64,000 nt of DNA from Rhynchopus sp. YZ270_cl-10 (GCA_964035575.1 OZ037874.1:1116001-1180000); one strand, 5' to 3'. Positions 30,076-42,200 are shown, counted from the stretch's first letter. The notes: a model not told the origin generated them from the sequence alone. Made by a program: numbers and translations.

Positions 30076-30249
30076 CTTTTTTGCCCCTTTCGTCCGATGA
30101 ACGGGGAGGCGTTGACACACTTGCAAATTCTCTTTACTTTCCTCCCCTCCCCCACTTTTTTTCCCTGAAACGCACCAGCAGGTGTCATATCCTTTAAGGT
30201 CGTTCAGGATTTGTTTTCCTCTTTTTTTACTCTCATTTTTTTTCCCCGA

Positions 30250-30289
30250 TGACTCAAGCACAGAAGGCTGAAGACCATCGTACAAATTG
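30250..30289 (+). repeat. Diverged hairpin element
   Basis: GACTCAAGCACAGAAGGCTG, then AAGACCATCGTACAAATTG keeps the order of elements seen in copy 1 (AAGCAC.GA...GGCT, CATC, ACAAA), but the helices are weaker. Confidence 0.35.
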
Positions 30290-30468
30290 TTTTTTTTTCT
30301 ATATTGTTTGCCCCCTTCTCATTTTCACCCTCCCTCTGCCCCAAAGTGATGGCTGTACATCATCATAATACATAATACACATTCACAGTACACCTGTATT
30401 GTGATGTATATTAATGTATTGTGATGGGCAGTTATCACAATACAGCTATCACTACCTGCCCCCCACTA

Positions 30469-30593
30469 TAATGGTGGCAGTATTGTGATGGAGCCCATTG
30501 GAATACGCAAAATACATCAAAATACATCACAATGTGTATTGTGATGTATTTTGCGTATTCCAATGGGCTCGCATCACAATACTGCCACCATTA
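30469..30593. mobile_element. Near-perfect palindromic MITE, copy 1
   Basis: Element 30471-30591 (121 bp), ends ATGGTGGCAGTATTGTGATG and its inverse, flanked by TA on both sides. The two arms are almost complete inverted copies of each other with only a few bases between them. The second copy is at 49073-49182. Confidence 0.8.
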
Positions 30594-31051
30594 CCCCCGC
30601 TACTTCCCCCATCAGTTTTATACCTATTATACAAAGAACAGCTGCCCGCAGCTTTTGTCTTTCTTCGCGGGGGGTTGTTGTACCCCGAGAACCGCGTTTT
30701 TTTGTGCATGTATCTCCTGTTACACAACGGTGAAACCCGTTTGGTGTGGTTTGAAGGGGGTGACATTGTTTTATTATGTGGTTTCACGGTTGGCTTCCAA
30801 CGGTGAAACCACAAAGTAAAAAAAAAACAACAGGTCACTTCACCGTCGTGCACTATGCCATGGCCGCCCTCCCCGCTGACTGGCCAAATTTTTGGTTTTT
30901 AATTTGCCTCAAATCTAAATGGCTTCGCAAAAAGGCTCACGTTATGGCATGTGTTTTCTCGCTCATTTTCAAGTTGTGTAAAAAAAAAAGTGTAGTGCAA
31001 CAAAACACTGCACTTCAATTCTAACACCATTTGTAACGTTTTTTTTTTCCC

Positions 31052-31092
31052 AAGGTGGATAAGCACGAGAGGCTTAGGTTCATCTTATAAAG
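31052..31092 (+). repeat. ACGAGAG-loop hairpin element, reference copy
   Basis: AAGGTG (31052-31057), TAAGC (31060-31064), loop ACGAGAG (31065-31071), GCTTA (31072-31076), CATCTT (31081-31086), tail ATAAAG. Both helices pair fully, with one G-T wobble in the outer one. It is preceded by a T run ending CCCAAG. Confidence 0.7.
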
Positions 31093-31114
31093 TTAAAACC
31101 CCCTTTTTTTGTAG

Positions 31115-31146
31115 GTACACTGCTACGAGAGGGCTTTGTACTTCAC
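31115..31146 (+). repeat. ACGAGAG-loop hairpin element, GTACA/TGTAC
   Basis: GTACA (31115-31119) pairs perfectly with TGTAC (31137-31141); in sister copies the 3' strand is TGTAT. The loop contains TACGAGAGG, followed by TTCACG. Confidence 0.6.
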
Positions 31147-31348
31147 GATGCAATTTGTTTTTGTTCAAACGAAAAAAAAAATAATTAAGCACACCCAATT
31201 GTTGGGTGGGGAAAAGGGTGTCTGTTGCAAAGCCCACTCAGCATTTGTGAGCACCAAGTGTACTTGGTTTTTTTTGCATTTTAAACAGAACGAAAATGAT
31301 TCCCACACTGTGGCTAGACTCCATCACAGAAATGTTATGGTATTATCA

Positions 31349-33517
31349 TTTGTTTTTGAGAAAAGTTCGATTTCGGCCTCGAAAATTACCGTGACACCGA
31401 TTTGTCACGGTACTTTGTCACGGAATTTTTTTGAAAGATTCGATTTCGTGACAAAAAAAAATCGATTTCGTGACAAACCAATTTTTTCATTGACACACAA
31501 AATTCGATTTCGTGACAAACCGATTTTTTCATTGACAAAAAAAAATTCGATTTCGTGACAAATCCAAAAATTCAGTGACAAAAAAATGTCAATGAAAAAA
31601 TGGATTTTGTCAAGGAAACCGAACTTTTTGTCACGGAAAAAGTCGTGACAGGGCACTGGGTACTGGGTACACTGGATACAAGGATAAAAGTCGTGAAAGA
31701 GCAACCACAGCTCCACATGACAAACACAAAAGTGTCCAGTCACGTGGGGCATGCATGCACTGAGGAGATAATGATCCAACAATTTACAAGAAAGATTACT
31801 TAACCTACTGCTGGAAATTGCCAGGTCGTAGTAACACACAAAGTGTGCCTCCGTTCGGGAAGACCGGATATTCTAGAGACCAAAAAGGCCTCAAGAATAT
31901 CTTCCGGTAGTCAAGGTATAACCGAATGAACGGCCCAAGACCCCCGTGGAGAAGTTAAATGTGTAATGCTATCAGGTAGAAACTGCGAACACTGTCTTAC
32001 CCTCCTCAATGCATGGTGGAAGATGTCTTTACAACAAATATCCTGTACCCAGGTACCAGGTTCCCAGACCCACGTAGTACCACGTCGCAGTACTACGCAA
32101 AATTTACCACCAGACCCTGTCTTCGTGCACCTTAAGTACAACGCCGCAGACAGGCCAAACATGCGTTGGACTCAGGAGGAATGCCTGCTGTGCAGTGTAT
32201 CAAACATGAGAACCACTCCCAGAAACAAGGGGCGCCTTTTGGCGGGCGTTGTTGAGGGTGTTTGGGGTGCAAAGTTTTCCACAATTTTGATGCGCGGGTA
32301 CAGAAGTGTTATCTTGTTCTTTCATCTCTAGGAATGTAAATGTCAATCGCGTTTAACTACCACAAGGGCTTGTTCAGTGAACCCACGAGGGGTCGAAGGG
32401 GGTTGGTTATCCCATATCTATCAAAGGTTGTGTCGACCAGGCGAATCCACTATGTTACGCTGTATGATGATAAATCCGAAGAAATAACAGTGCATAGCAA
32501 CTGCAGGAAGTTTGTTAAAAAGAGTGCCTCACGCTACACAAACCACCACCCGCGATTGACTTAGATGTTATAACAAAGAGAATTCAGAACAAAACAACAC
32601 CCTGCCCCATACACACTAAATTGTCATGCTTCAAGAACATGCCTGGGCCAAAATTACTATGACGAAAAGGCAACAAGACCACCCACAAGGAGTGTGAATT
32701 GTGCACTGGTTTTCTGGGGGAACAAACAATATTTTCTTGTGTCTAGTCCTCCGGAAGCAGAGGACAGACTTTCCGGAAGGTTTCCAAAGTCGAATTTCTT
32801 GCACTAGCTATGCTCCCTGGTTAATGGCTATAGCAGTGACTGACAAAGTGTTCCCACCCCCCTTTCCACCACCATAATAACCGAACTCTCGTCGCATGCG
32901 CTGGTGGATTCGATCTGTTTTGGTGTGTGTAATGGAATGTATGGGTGAGGGTTGGGGTATTAGGTATAGAAACTTGCGCACCCATTAATTTTTTACCAAA
33001 TGAAAATGAAATTTGCAATGAGTGTCTGCTGCATATCATTTAGTGGGGCTGGCCTCTGGCCAGAGGCGTGCAAGCCTGACCGTGTTCGCGATATACTAAG
33101 TCTCGCATAATCATAAAGTTATCATACCTTGTGTCTTCAGTCTCTGCCCTTCGGTTTCTAGACAGCTCAAGAATGGCCTCTTTTGTGTTTGTCAAGTGGC
33201 TGTCTGGTCACTTTTCAGTGACTGGCGGGTTGGCTGTCACGACTTTTTCCTTGACAAAATCCATTTTTTTTCTATGACATTTTTTTGTCAATGAAAAAAT
33301 GGATTTGTCACGAAATCGAATTTTTTTTTGTCAATGAAAAAAGTCATTTGTCACTAAATTGAATTTTGTGTGTCAATGAAAAAATCAGCTTGTCACGAAA
33401 TCGAACTTTTTTTGTCACGAAATCGAATCTTTCAAAAAAATTCCGTGACAAAGTACCGTGACAAATCGGTGTCACGGGTATTTTCGAGGCCGAAATCGAA
33501 CTTTTCTCTTTGTTTTT
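31349..33517. mobile_element. Mutator-like element with 293-bp terminal inverted repeats
   Basis: Element 31358-33508 (2151 bp). Left repeat 31358-31650 and right repeat 33234-33508 are inverted copies; both ends read GAGAAAAGTTCGATTTCGG inward. The flanks carry the same 9-mer TTTGTTTTT (31349-31357 and 33509-33517), read as a 9-bp target duplication, which together with long terminal repeats is typical of Mutator-like elements. The terminal repeats are built of subunits alternating TCGATTTCGTGACAAA and TTTTTCATTGACA. No intact transposase is present. Confidence 0.8.
31651..33233. other. Interior of the Mutator-like element
   Basis: Only short frames. The stretch at about 32030-32160 matches, in inverse orientation, 51645-51780 inside the composite element, so the two elements share internal DNA. 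A + frame ending at 32564 reads VHSNCRKFVKKSASRYTNH, which looks like a fragment of a transposon-coded protein. The remainder is not recognised. Confidence 0.4.
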
Positions 33518-35035
33518 TGTTTAGTGTAAGACTAAGTGCACGTCTGTGCTGCTCCAGCGTCTTTTGGTGCTGCAAAAGATCCGCAACCCCACCCTTTAAG
33601 CAAAAATCGTGCGCTTCCCTTATTTTTTTTTAGCTTTCCCTCATGTAAAAACCAAAAAAAACACAAAATAAGAACACAGACACAAGAACACATTGTAGCA
33701 CAAAGCAAAGAAAAAAGAAGCAAAAAATCTTCATAAAAACCCATTCAAAACCCTCTTTTGCTTTTTTCTATATTCCCTCTCTGAGACTCTCCTCAAGTTT
33801 TTGGTTTTTTTTTCTTTCTTTTCAATATGTTTTTTTCAATATTCATTACTGTGAAAACCCTCCCCCTCTCCCCAATGCGATGCAACCAGCGTAAACGCTG
33901 TGTGTTTTCTCGTTTTTTTTTAGTTTTTTTAAAAATCCATTTTCCCCCCCTGTCAGGAATGATGGGGGGTTGGAACCGTGAGTACACGACAATACTTGTC
34001 ATTACATGACAAGCAATATGTTCCAAGCACAATAACAAGCACGACACGTTATGCATAACTGCTTTGTCAGCACGGACGGTATGGGGGGGTTTTTTTGATG
34101 AAGCACGTTAAGGTGCTTCTCGCACTCCTCCATTTTATTTTTTTTTGTTTTTTGTTTTTGGTGTCTCAAACGTGAGGTTTTAGACTCAATCTGACCATTT
34201 TTTTTTTTTTGTTTGTTGTTGTTGTTGTTGTTGTTGTTGTTTTTCCTCTCTCTTCAGAATCCGCCACTGCACTCTTTTTGATCACCTAGCTCTCTGTGTG
34301 GGGAGTGTGGCTGGGGCGGCACATCTGTTACACATTAACGCAGGTGTCCCAAGGCAAGCTCAGTGAGAACAGAAATCTCACGTAGCCCTCTTAACATCTT
34401 TTTTGAGCATCTTTGATCCTTACCCGCGGATAGTGCATGTGTGCACCGGATCTGATCACAAAGCACTCCAACCATAAAACGCTAGAAAAGGGAGGAGGGG
34501 GCGGGTGGTGCTCTAAAGAGTGTACCCTACAAAAAAAAAACATGACTGATGTTCTGTGACCACAGTGTCCCAACTTGGTTGTAGAAGAGCCCGTCCTCGG
34601 AGTGATGTGTCGATACGACAAAAAGAAGACAAAAAAAAAACCTCCTTTTCATGAAAGAGCTATCGCTGATGATTTCGTTAGGCTGGCACGACGTGAAAAA
34701 AAATAATGGTTGATTTCCCCAAAACATTTTATTTTTTTCTACATATTTTTTTTGTGATACTAACCACCTCCTTTTATTTGACTGAAATTTGGTGGTGATT
34801 GATGAGTTTTGGTGGTATTTAAACACCACAGAAACTCCACTAAACTCCACCAAAATTTCAGGCAAAAATCAGATGGACAACCAAAAAACGTAGGCCAACA
34901 ATCTGATTTATTTGGTACATCTCATCATGGTTGATTTCTACTTTTTTCAACCGAAATCCACGAATTTCGTCTCTCCCTAATGAGTAAAATTATCAAATAT
35001 TATCGGTTGGCTGAACTTCTATTTTTTTTCCCCCC
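33518..35035. other. Spacer with simple repeats and a palindrome
   Basis: No gene recognised. It includes a GTT microsatellite (about 34212-34240), T tracts and the palindrome at 34782-34861. Confidence 0.4.
34782..34861. repeat. Palindromic repeat, CTGAAATTTGG type
   Basis: CTGAAATTTGGTGG at the left faces CCACCAAAATTTCAG at the right, with further inner matches (GTGGTATTTAAACACCAC at the centre). Relative of 18567-18659. Confidence 0.5.
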
Positions 35036-35070
35036 AGGTGAACTAAGCACGAGAAGGCTAAGTCCACCTT
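35036..35070 (+). repeat. Hairpin element with fully paired outer helix
   Basis: AGGTG (35036-35040) pairs perfectly with CACCT (35065-35069), where other copies have a G-T wobble (CATCT). Loop ACGAGAA. Preceded by a T then C tract ending CCCAG. Confidence 0.55.
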
Positions 35071-35118
35071 AACCGACCCCCTTTTTTAATCCGTTTAGTT
35101 TGTTTTTCTTTATTCCGT

Positions 35119-35157
35119 AAGATCTGTGTGCACGAGAGGCACATTGATCTTACAAAT
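35119..35157 (+). repeat. ACGAGAG-loop hairpin element, TGTGC/GCACA
   Basis: AAGATC (35119-35124) pairs with GATCTT (35146-35151), and TGTGC (35127-35131) with GCACA (35139-35143), around loop ACGAGAG (35132-35138). Compared with copy 31052, both helices differ in sequence yet pair completely. Confidence 0.7.
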
Positions 35158-35594
35158 TGCCTTTTTTATTTTTTATTTTTTGTTTTATTTTTTCTATGAA
35201 CATGCGTTGTGTTGTCGTAAACGGCTTCCTCCAAGTTCCCTTTTTTTTTAAAAAAAAAGTAATGCGTTCTCCCACCCATTTTAACCCTATTCTCTTGTAA
35301 TAACTAATATGATAAGGTGACTACAAACCTTGTTTCAGCAGGTTTCCACTTGAAATGATGTGGGTTTATTTAAAAAATTGGAACCCTCCTTTTTTTTTTT
35401 TTTGTTTCAGAACCTTTTATGTAACAATATTTCATATACACATAACAGTTAATCCTCTCCAAATTCCATTAGCTTAGCGAAACCACCTGCCAACAATCCA
35501 CCTCCTACAACTCCATTTGTCTCCCGAATCTGCACTCTCCGACACCTTCCAACTCTAGGGACCCCCCTCCCTCCTCCTCCTCCCCCTCCCCACA
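35158..35594. other. Spacer before the membrane protein gene
   Basis: T tracts followed, near the ATG at 35595, by a C-rich pyrimidine stretch (35550-35590). Nothing else recognised. Confidence 0.4.
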
Positions 35595-38500
35595 ATGACT
35601 ACCATTGCGTCCACCCCTTTTCCAACGAGTGTTGCGCCCGATGTTTTGAACGAGACGATCGTGCCTTCGACGGACGATGATTTCGAAGCGACGGCTGCTG
35701 TGGCGGTGCTGGCGACGGTGGCGGTGTTTGCAGTTATCTTTGCGGTGGCGGCGGTGCTGTATACGCAGTGGCTGCTGCGGAGTGCGCGCGAGCAGAACCG
35801 CTTCAACAACCAAAAGGAGGAAGAGGCGTACAGCGAGTACGGCCTTGCGCACTACGGCACAAAGCAGTCGCTCTTCGCTGGCGCGCGTCTCAACGAAGCT
35901 GACCCGCCTGCACTGCCAGACCTTGCCAACGCGACCCCCCTCAAGGCGCAGGACCTGGCACGCATCGCAGACATCATCCTCCACACCTCAACAGCGACAG
36001 GGGCGACAGAGCTGCCCTTCGCGCCAGATGTCTTCCCAAGAGGCCCCGGGAGTGCGTACATGGTGGTGGCCGCGAACGATCTGCAAAAGACGCTGGAGCT
36101 GTTCTTTGTGCAGTATACGCAGGTATGGACAGAGAGAAGGGGAGAGGGGGGCAGCTGCTCAGGGGATGTGTCGAAGCAGAAAAATATATCCGTTTCGCTT
36201 GATCAGATCTCGACCGTTTGTTGCATTGCACGCTTCCACCCCAAAAGGGCTCGTGGTCCCTAGGCTCGTGGTCCTGAAAAGGGCTCGTAGTCCCGTGGCT
36301 CACAAGCCGAATTATTGGTGTTTTCGTCTCTTTTCTGCTTGTACTGGGCTCACAGGCCGGATTAATTGATGTTCGTTTTCGTCTTTTTCTGCTAGTACTG
36401 GGCTCACAGGCCGGATTAATTGATGCTCGTTTTTCGTGCACTAAACTGGGTCTCTCTGCTGTTGCTTCTGGAAATATTTTGTCCGCGTGTGCTAGTTTTT
36501 TTTTTTTTTTTTTTTTTTTTTTGAAAAAATTGATTGTTTCCAGCACACGCGGACTGTGTCAGTGTGTGATGGTTTATGATTATTGCCTGAAGTACAGAAA
36601 ATGGGAGTGTCGGTGGCGGAGCACAAAAGAGGTAAAATGAAAAACATATCGGGTGGGGTCTCTGATCTAATCTGTGCGACGAATATATTTCCCCTAACAC
36701 GCCATGTTTGGCCAGGGCCTCTCCAGCGCGTCAGTTGCAAAGAAAAGTAATGCGGAACCCCTTTATGAAAATTGTGTCGTACTTATTAGGTTGCCCTTCA
36801 GGGTTTTGATGCACCTTCAAAATAGACCACTAAGAGTACAAAGTGTATTATTTTTTTTGGCCTCAAAGAGGTTTCCTCTTTGGTAGTCATTGGGAACGTA
36901 TTGCAAACAAATATCACCACACACTTTACGCACAAAATACCCCCCCCCTATCCAGGTCTGGTACTCCAAGCAGGGCGACCTATATAGTGAGTTGTTACGA
37001 AACTGGAAGTTCCCTCCGGAGAGTGCCGTGAACGCACATGCAGTGCTGCGCGAGGTTGCCATGGCGCTGTGGGGTGCGCGCAACACGCACACCACACACA
37101 CCGCCACGACGACCACCCCCGACGTCGGCCCCCTGCAGCACCTCGCCCTCACAGCACTGACGATGGAGGGCGCCGACATCGACCGCCTCCTGATGTGGGA
37201 GGCGCCTGTCTGGATCCCTTGCAGCGAGACCTCCAAACGCACCTTCGAGGGCTACGCCACCCGCAACGACGCCGTCGCCTCCGACCTCGACACCGCCGGC
37301 CGCGAAGTCCTCCGCACCCGCTTTTTCGGCGACCGCGAAGCCGCCTTCGGACACTACCAAAAATGGGCCCGCCTCTCGGCCCTCACCTCCATGCTCGCCC
37401 AGCCCCGCCCAACCCAACCCCGCCCTTTATACAAATCCTTCCGCAATGGACGGGATGTGGACATTAAATCGTACCTCATATGGGTGACCCCTCTTGCATG
37501 CACGGTCTCTCTCGAAAGGGCGCAGGAGTTTCTGGTTCTCGACAATGCTACCGACATGGAGCATGGCAAACGGCGCGAAGCGTTTCCTATGCTGTTCAGG
37601 ATCTTTGGATGTGACAGAGCGCTGCCTCTCTCTAATGGACAGTATCCTGTTGAGGATGTCGTTTTGCTGCCTTCTTTAACACCGTTTCGTGTAGATTCGG
37701 TACGTCTGCAATCGGATGTGACGGTTGTAGATTTGCATATGGAAGACATTCACAAATACGTTAAAGCAGAGGAAATGAGACGATTCCGAAAGGATGTAAT
37801 AGAAGATGCCTGGGCAGGTGAAAACACATTGGATAGGGTAGCGCGAATTCTCTCAGAGTCTGGTAGTGATGTACCTACAACAGATATTCGTCGTGCAACG
37901 GTGGTGTCGGACAAAGCAGGCTCTGTGCGTAATATACATCACCCGAAAGGAGAAGGCGAAGCGGAGTCCTGCCGATGCCATGAATGTGGTGGTCTCGCTC
38001 ATGGTATGCCTGCGTCAATGAAACGCAGGCTGGATGAAGCAGGGTTTTTTGATACACTCCGTTCGTCGGTTACTTCGGTGGTTCCGAAACATATTTGGTT
38101 GTCTGGAGGAGAACCGCGGTTGGAAGGAATCTATAAGAAACGAAAAGGCGCGCGGGTGTGGGAGCGAAATGGGCTTGCCATACAACATCTCGGCCACCGT
38201 TGGGCGGTTGTTCACAAAACCGCGCTGCACATTGCCGCATTAATGTCTGTCGATACCGCCACCGCGGATGTGCTCCCGCACAGTATAGTTCGCTGGGCGC
38301 GCCCGCTCTCAGGTAGCTGGGTAGAAGACCCCTCGGTGCGGGCCACAGCGACACAGCCCTCGGTTCTTGCGGCACGTCCTACAAAGAATACTGTCACAAC
38401 CTCGCCGTCAGCGCTCCCGATGCCGTTTCCGGAGGTCGTGAAGCCGGCCCCGTTTGGGAGTATAGAAACCGGTGAAATGCTGCCGTCTCCTACGTTTTCG

Positions 38501-38698
38501 CTTCCGGGTGGTGGTGGTGGTGGTGGTGGAGGTTGGGGGCACAGTGGTGAGTGGGGTGGTGGTCATGTGCAAGGAGGAGGTGGAGGTGGTGGTGACTTTG
38601 TGTCGCAGCCGCCCAGCTTTTTTGCACCGCACCATCAGCACGTCGCGCAGGGGGGTGTGCATGGGTACGATGGAAGAGAGTTTTCGCTATCGGTGTGA
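35595..38698 (+). CDS. Single-pass membrane protein with a possible ADP-ribosyltransferase fold (two exons)
   Basis: Exons 35595-36122 and 36956-38698 join in phase 0 to give 756 residues; both exon ends fit GT-AG rules. The short N-terminal part has an NET sequon, then one membrane helix (about 32-60), leaving a large presumably cytosolic body. Residues about 333-410 resemble the R-S-E layout of ADP-ribosyltransferases: LYKSFRNG, then TPLACTVSLERAQEFL, then QYPVEDVVLLPSLTPFRV, which is like the usual E-x-x-V-L-x-P-x-x-x-F-x-V strand. A CRCHECGG cysteine pair motif lies near 511 and a segment with SGGEPRLEGIYKK and RWAVVH near 555-605. The C-terminus is very Gly-rich. ADP-ribosyltransferase activity is an inference from pattern only. 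Confidence 0.65.
36123..36955 (+). other. Intron
   Basis: 833 bp, GTATGG at the 5' end and a pyrimidine tract ending CTATCCAG at the 3' end. Inside are two adjacent copies of a unit with GGGCTCACAGGCCGGATTAA (about 36346-36430) plus one partial copy before them, and an inverted repeat (GTCCGCGTGTGCTAG near 36480, CCAGCACACGCGGAC near 36540) around a 28-nt T run. The flanking reading frames join without a stop. Confidence 0.75.
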
Positions 38699-38837
38699 GG
38701 GGGGAGGGGGGAGGGGGTCCAAAGGGATTTTTTCCCTTAAAAATAGACGAGAGGTGTTTGCACCAACCCATTTTATTTTTTTGAATTTGTTTTCCCCGAA
38801 AAAAAGCATTTGTTACTTGTTAATTGTTGTGCTTTCA

Positions 38838-38868
38838 TCCGAATGGCTGGCATCGTGAGTCAATCGGA
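38838..38868 (+). repeat. ATCGTRR-loop hairpin, copy 1
   Basis: TCCG (38838-38841) with CGGA (38865-38868), TGGC (38848-38851) with GTCA (38859-38862), loop ATCGTGA. Text flanking the stem (GTGCTTTCATCCG) is shared with the copy at 49597. Confidence 0.5.
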
Positions 38869-38954
38869 GGTGTGTCTGCATTAGTAACTCTTCTCTTTGC
38901 TTGTCATAAAAGACTGTCTGAACGGCAGCTACACTAGATTTTTTTTTTTTTTTT

Positions 38955-38994
38955 GGGTGACTGAGCACGAGAGGCTTAGGTCCATCTTACAAAC
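38955..38994 (+). repeat. ACGAGAG-loop hairpin element
   Basis: GGGTG (38955-38959) with CATCT, TGAGC (38962-38966) with GCTTA (38974-38978, one G-T pair), loop ACGAGAG, tail TACAAAC. It follows a T run. Confidence 0.65.
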
Positions 38995-39217
38995 TTTTAT
39001 TATTATTGCTTCTCCCCTATTCCCCCATTCCCCGCTTGCTAGAATAACTTTGTTACTGTCCCCCCCCACCCACCTATGAACTTAGAACCGTTGTCATAAA
39101 TAGTAGAAAAAAACCGTTTTTTTTGTATCACCTTTTTTCATCCCCTCTCCTCACCTTCCCCCCACGACCCCCTACACATCTCCTTTAGGTCCATTTTTGT
39201 CATTATTTTACTCACTT

Positions 39218-42200
39218 ATGATAGAACATGACCCTGATGCTGCATGGGGTCTTGACAACCCACTTGACACACATGACCTAAACGCACATACCACATCATC
39301 CTCCACAGCGTTAATGCCACACACAACACTTCCCTCTAGCCCTCCCGGACAGGACCACCGCGACGACGTCACCCACTCTTCCCCGCCTGCATCCGATGCC
39401 GAATACTGTGTACAGGTCAGCTCCGACGGACACGATTCGGACACATTGTCGTTACCCCCACCACCACTCCCCGTTGCAGGCACACATCCGCACAACCCCA
39501 CTCACCTCCCACACGCTACAAAACACACACCGTCCGCCTTCACTGCATCACGGCAACACAGCAATACACAGGAACACCGTGGGGACACCTTGCAGCACCG
39601 CCACACACACGACCCAACCTACGGTGCACAGTACGAACCCGCCTTTGCCATATCACCAAGACACATCACTACGGGGTCTGCCTTGGTTGGATCCGACGTT
39701 CCGAATTGGGCGGTGGTAGGTTACCCTGCGGACCGAGACTATTACCAGGACGACGATCACACTACCTTTGCATCAAGACAACAGAGCGCTCCGTATGGGG
39801 GTAGATCTCTCGAGCCTCAGCAGACTGCACCTCATTCTCTGAGAGGAAGCCAACATCATCCATTGCCACAACACAGCATTGTACCGTATCAGGCCGTATC
39901 GCATGATACAGATGTGCAACATGGTGTACCGGAGGCATATCTTGCTACATCGCGCAGCATCTCACCCCATCCAGTAGAAGTGAACCCCAGGGATTCGCTG
40001 GGGTGTATGATGGCGGATTTTAAAGGAGGGTCGGTTGTAGGCGCTGCGCACACCGCGTTGCAGGCAGAAATTGCGCGTCTATCCGAGCGGGTCGGGGTGG
40101 CAAGCGAATATGGCGGAGCGGTCGCGGAGCAGGAAGGGTATCTTCAGGCACGTATACGAACACTTGACGCAGAGCGAAGTGCCTTACTGAGTGATTTGGA
40201 TGAGCTGCAGCGCGAATTGGACGGTGAAGAGGACGAAGAAGACCTACCCGAGGTGTCTTCCGACACCCCCCCCGCTGCAGCCTCTCTGATACACCTTGCG
40301 GAGGAGCTGACTGTTCTCGAGGAGACCCTGCGGTCGCTCGAAGACGCGGCCCTGCTCTTCGGTGACAACGACAACGTGCACCCCTTGCAATGGGCGATCG
40401 ACACTGCAGAGCGGGTGGTCAAAGCGTTTCGCGTCGATTCTGCGCATTCCATAGGCTCGGCAGGGTTCCCTTCCACAGAGGACACATTCCGCACCTCAGC
40501 GACCGGTCCTTTCATGGTCACACCTAGCCGATTTTACAAAGTCCTCTTCCATCTGCTCAGCACAGAAACCAACCAGACGGACACAGTGTTTGACGAACTT
40601 TCCTCAAACCTTGCCGCAATGACTGCGTCTGACGGAGTCGACATTTTTTCACATTTTCATTCCTCGAAATCTATTCCTGGATACGACGCACGGCATGCCG
40701 AAGTTAGAGTTGCCTTAGCCTATATCTCACGAGAAGTGGCGCTTGACGCCTTATTATATGATAGCAATCAAGCTAGAGGTCTTTCCGACGAAGAAACCAT
40801 GGTGTTATACATCACCCAAATGGACAGAATGCGGTTCCGTGAGTTGTTCCGAACGAACTCAAATAATACAAACAAAAAACGGAGAAGCCGCTCCTCCGCC
40901 CCACCCTCACGTCTCAGTGGCGGAATGACCTACCGCTCTGTCACAGCACTTCACCGCGATGCGTCTCAGTCCTCCACTTCATCAATTTCGATGTCTTCCT
41001 TACAGCATCCTTCTGTTTCTCCGAGAAGGCGGCATCAGTCGCCTTCGATGTCAAATCGAGGAGAATCTCCGAATAGGAAAAAAACGTATTGTGTTGGAAC
41101 AGAGGTGGTTACGTCAATACTAGATGGATTGAATCGGGCGGTAGCGGAGGTGTATTTAGGGCTGTCTCATGAAGATGATGGAGTAGGGTATGAGGTGCAG
41201 GCAGAAGGGTTAGGGAAAGCGGCGAAGGAAGTGCTTTCGAGATGGGGGAAAACGGTGTTGGTGTTGTTGAGAATCGCGTTGAGGGATGAGGCGGGTCTAA
41301 GGGGTCAACAACGGTCAAAGAGAGAAGAGGATACGCAGATGACGCACAACAGATTCGCGCTGCAGCGGCACTCCACCATCAAATTGGCAGAAAAAATTGA
41401 GACCGCGCTCCCGAGAGAGGTTGTCACGTTGACCAATCCCTCCGTACAGAACAGCAATACCACTCATAGCTCTGAGTCGATCCCGGTTACGAGAGCGCCG
41501 GTTTTTCTTGCGTCGTTGGTTGAGGGTGGGGGAGGGGGAGGGGGAGGAGGTGGTGGTGGTGTATATGACGCAGTTCTACCCCCAATGTCCTGTTTGTCGG
41601 ATGTAGTGAATTATTCTGAGGTGTTGGTCCCGTCTGGTGTGCAGCATTGTGTCGGAGGGGTGGTGAGTGGTGTGCTCGCATCGGGGTTGATGGAGAATGG
41701 AGGAAAGGTGTTGCAGAAGATAGCAACCACGGTGTTGGAGAAGGGTGAGGGAGGGGATGGGGTTGCGATCCGCAAGCGATATGATTGTTTGCTTACAGCA
41801 GCGGTGAAGCGGAATGTCGAGGAAAGAGTACGTCTGCTTGACGCTGAACGGAGAGACCTACATTGTTTACGTGATCGGAAACAGGCCGCTCTCACACAAC
41901 ATCATGCAGCAGCAAAGCTATCCTCCTCACACCACACCGCACTCACCCTTGAACGTAAACACCTCGAAGCAACCCTTCGCAAACTTTCTGCTTTAAATAC
42001 CATTATCTCTGACCCCCCAAAAAGGGTGTTTGGATATGAATGGGGTGGAGGGTTTGATATGGCGATGATGTTACTGAAAGGAGCGGTGGTGAGTTTTGGT
42101 GATGTAACAGATTTGGCGTATATCGGTAATGTGCATGGTTCGGTGGCAAGGAAGAATGCGGCAGAGGGGGTTGCGGCGCCGCTCAGCGTGGTGGTGTCTT

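Larger units (their letters stand above)
29693..30470. other. Spacer with hairpin elements and a decayed MITE-like stretch
   Basis: No gene recognised. It contains hairpin elements at 30034-30075 and 30250-30289. The part at about 30360-30465 holds TGTATTGTGATG words in both orientations and resembles the neighbouring MITE (30471-30591), possibly an older relative into which or beside which that one inserted. Confidence 0.4.
30594..31348. other. Spacer with two hairpin elements
   Basis: No gene recognised. Two hairpin elements of different types lie 23 nt apart (31052-31092 and 31115-31146). Around 30740-30820 short words such as AACGGTGAAACC occur twice. Confidence 0.4.
38699..39217. other. 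Spacer with two kinds of hairpin element
   Basis: Holds the ATCGTRR-loop hairpin at 38838-38868 and the ACGAGAG-loop hairpin at 38955-38994. The rest is T/C-rich. Confidence 0.4.

Noticed and set aside
31052-31092. tRNA or tRNA-derived SINE
   Set aside because: The hairpin has a 5-bp stem and 7-nt loop like an anticodon arm, and GGTTC follows, but there is no acceptor stem, D arm or proper T arm, and U33 is absent.
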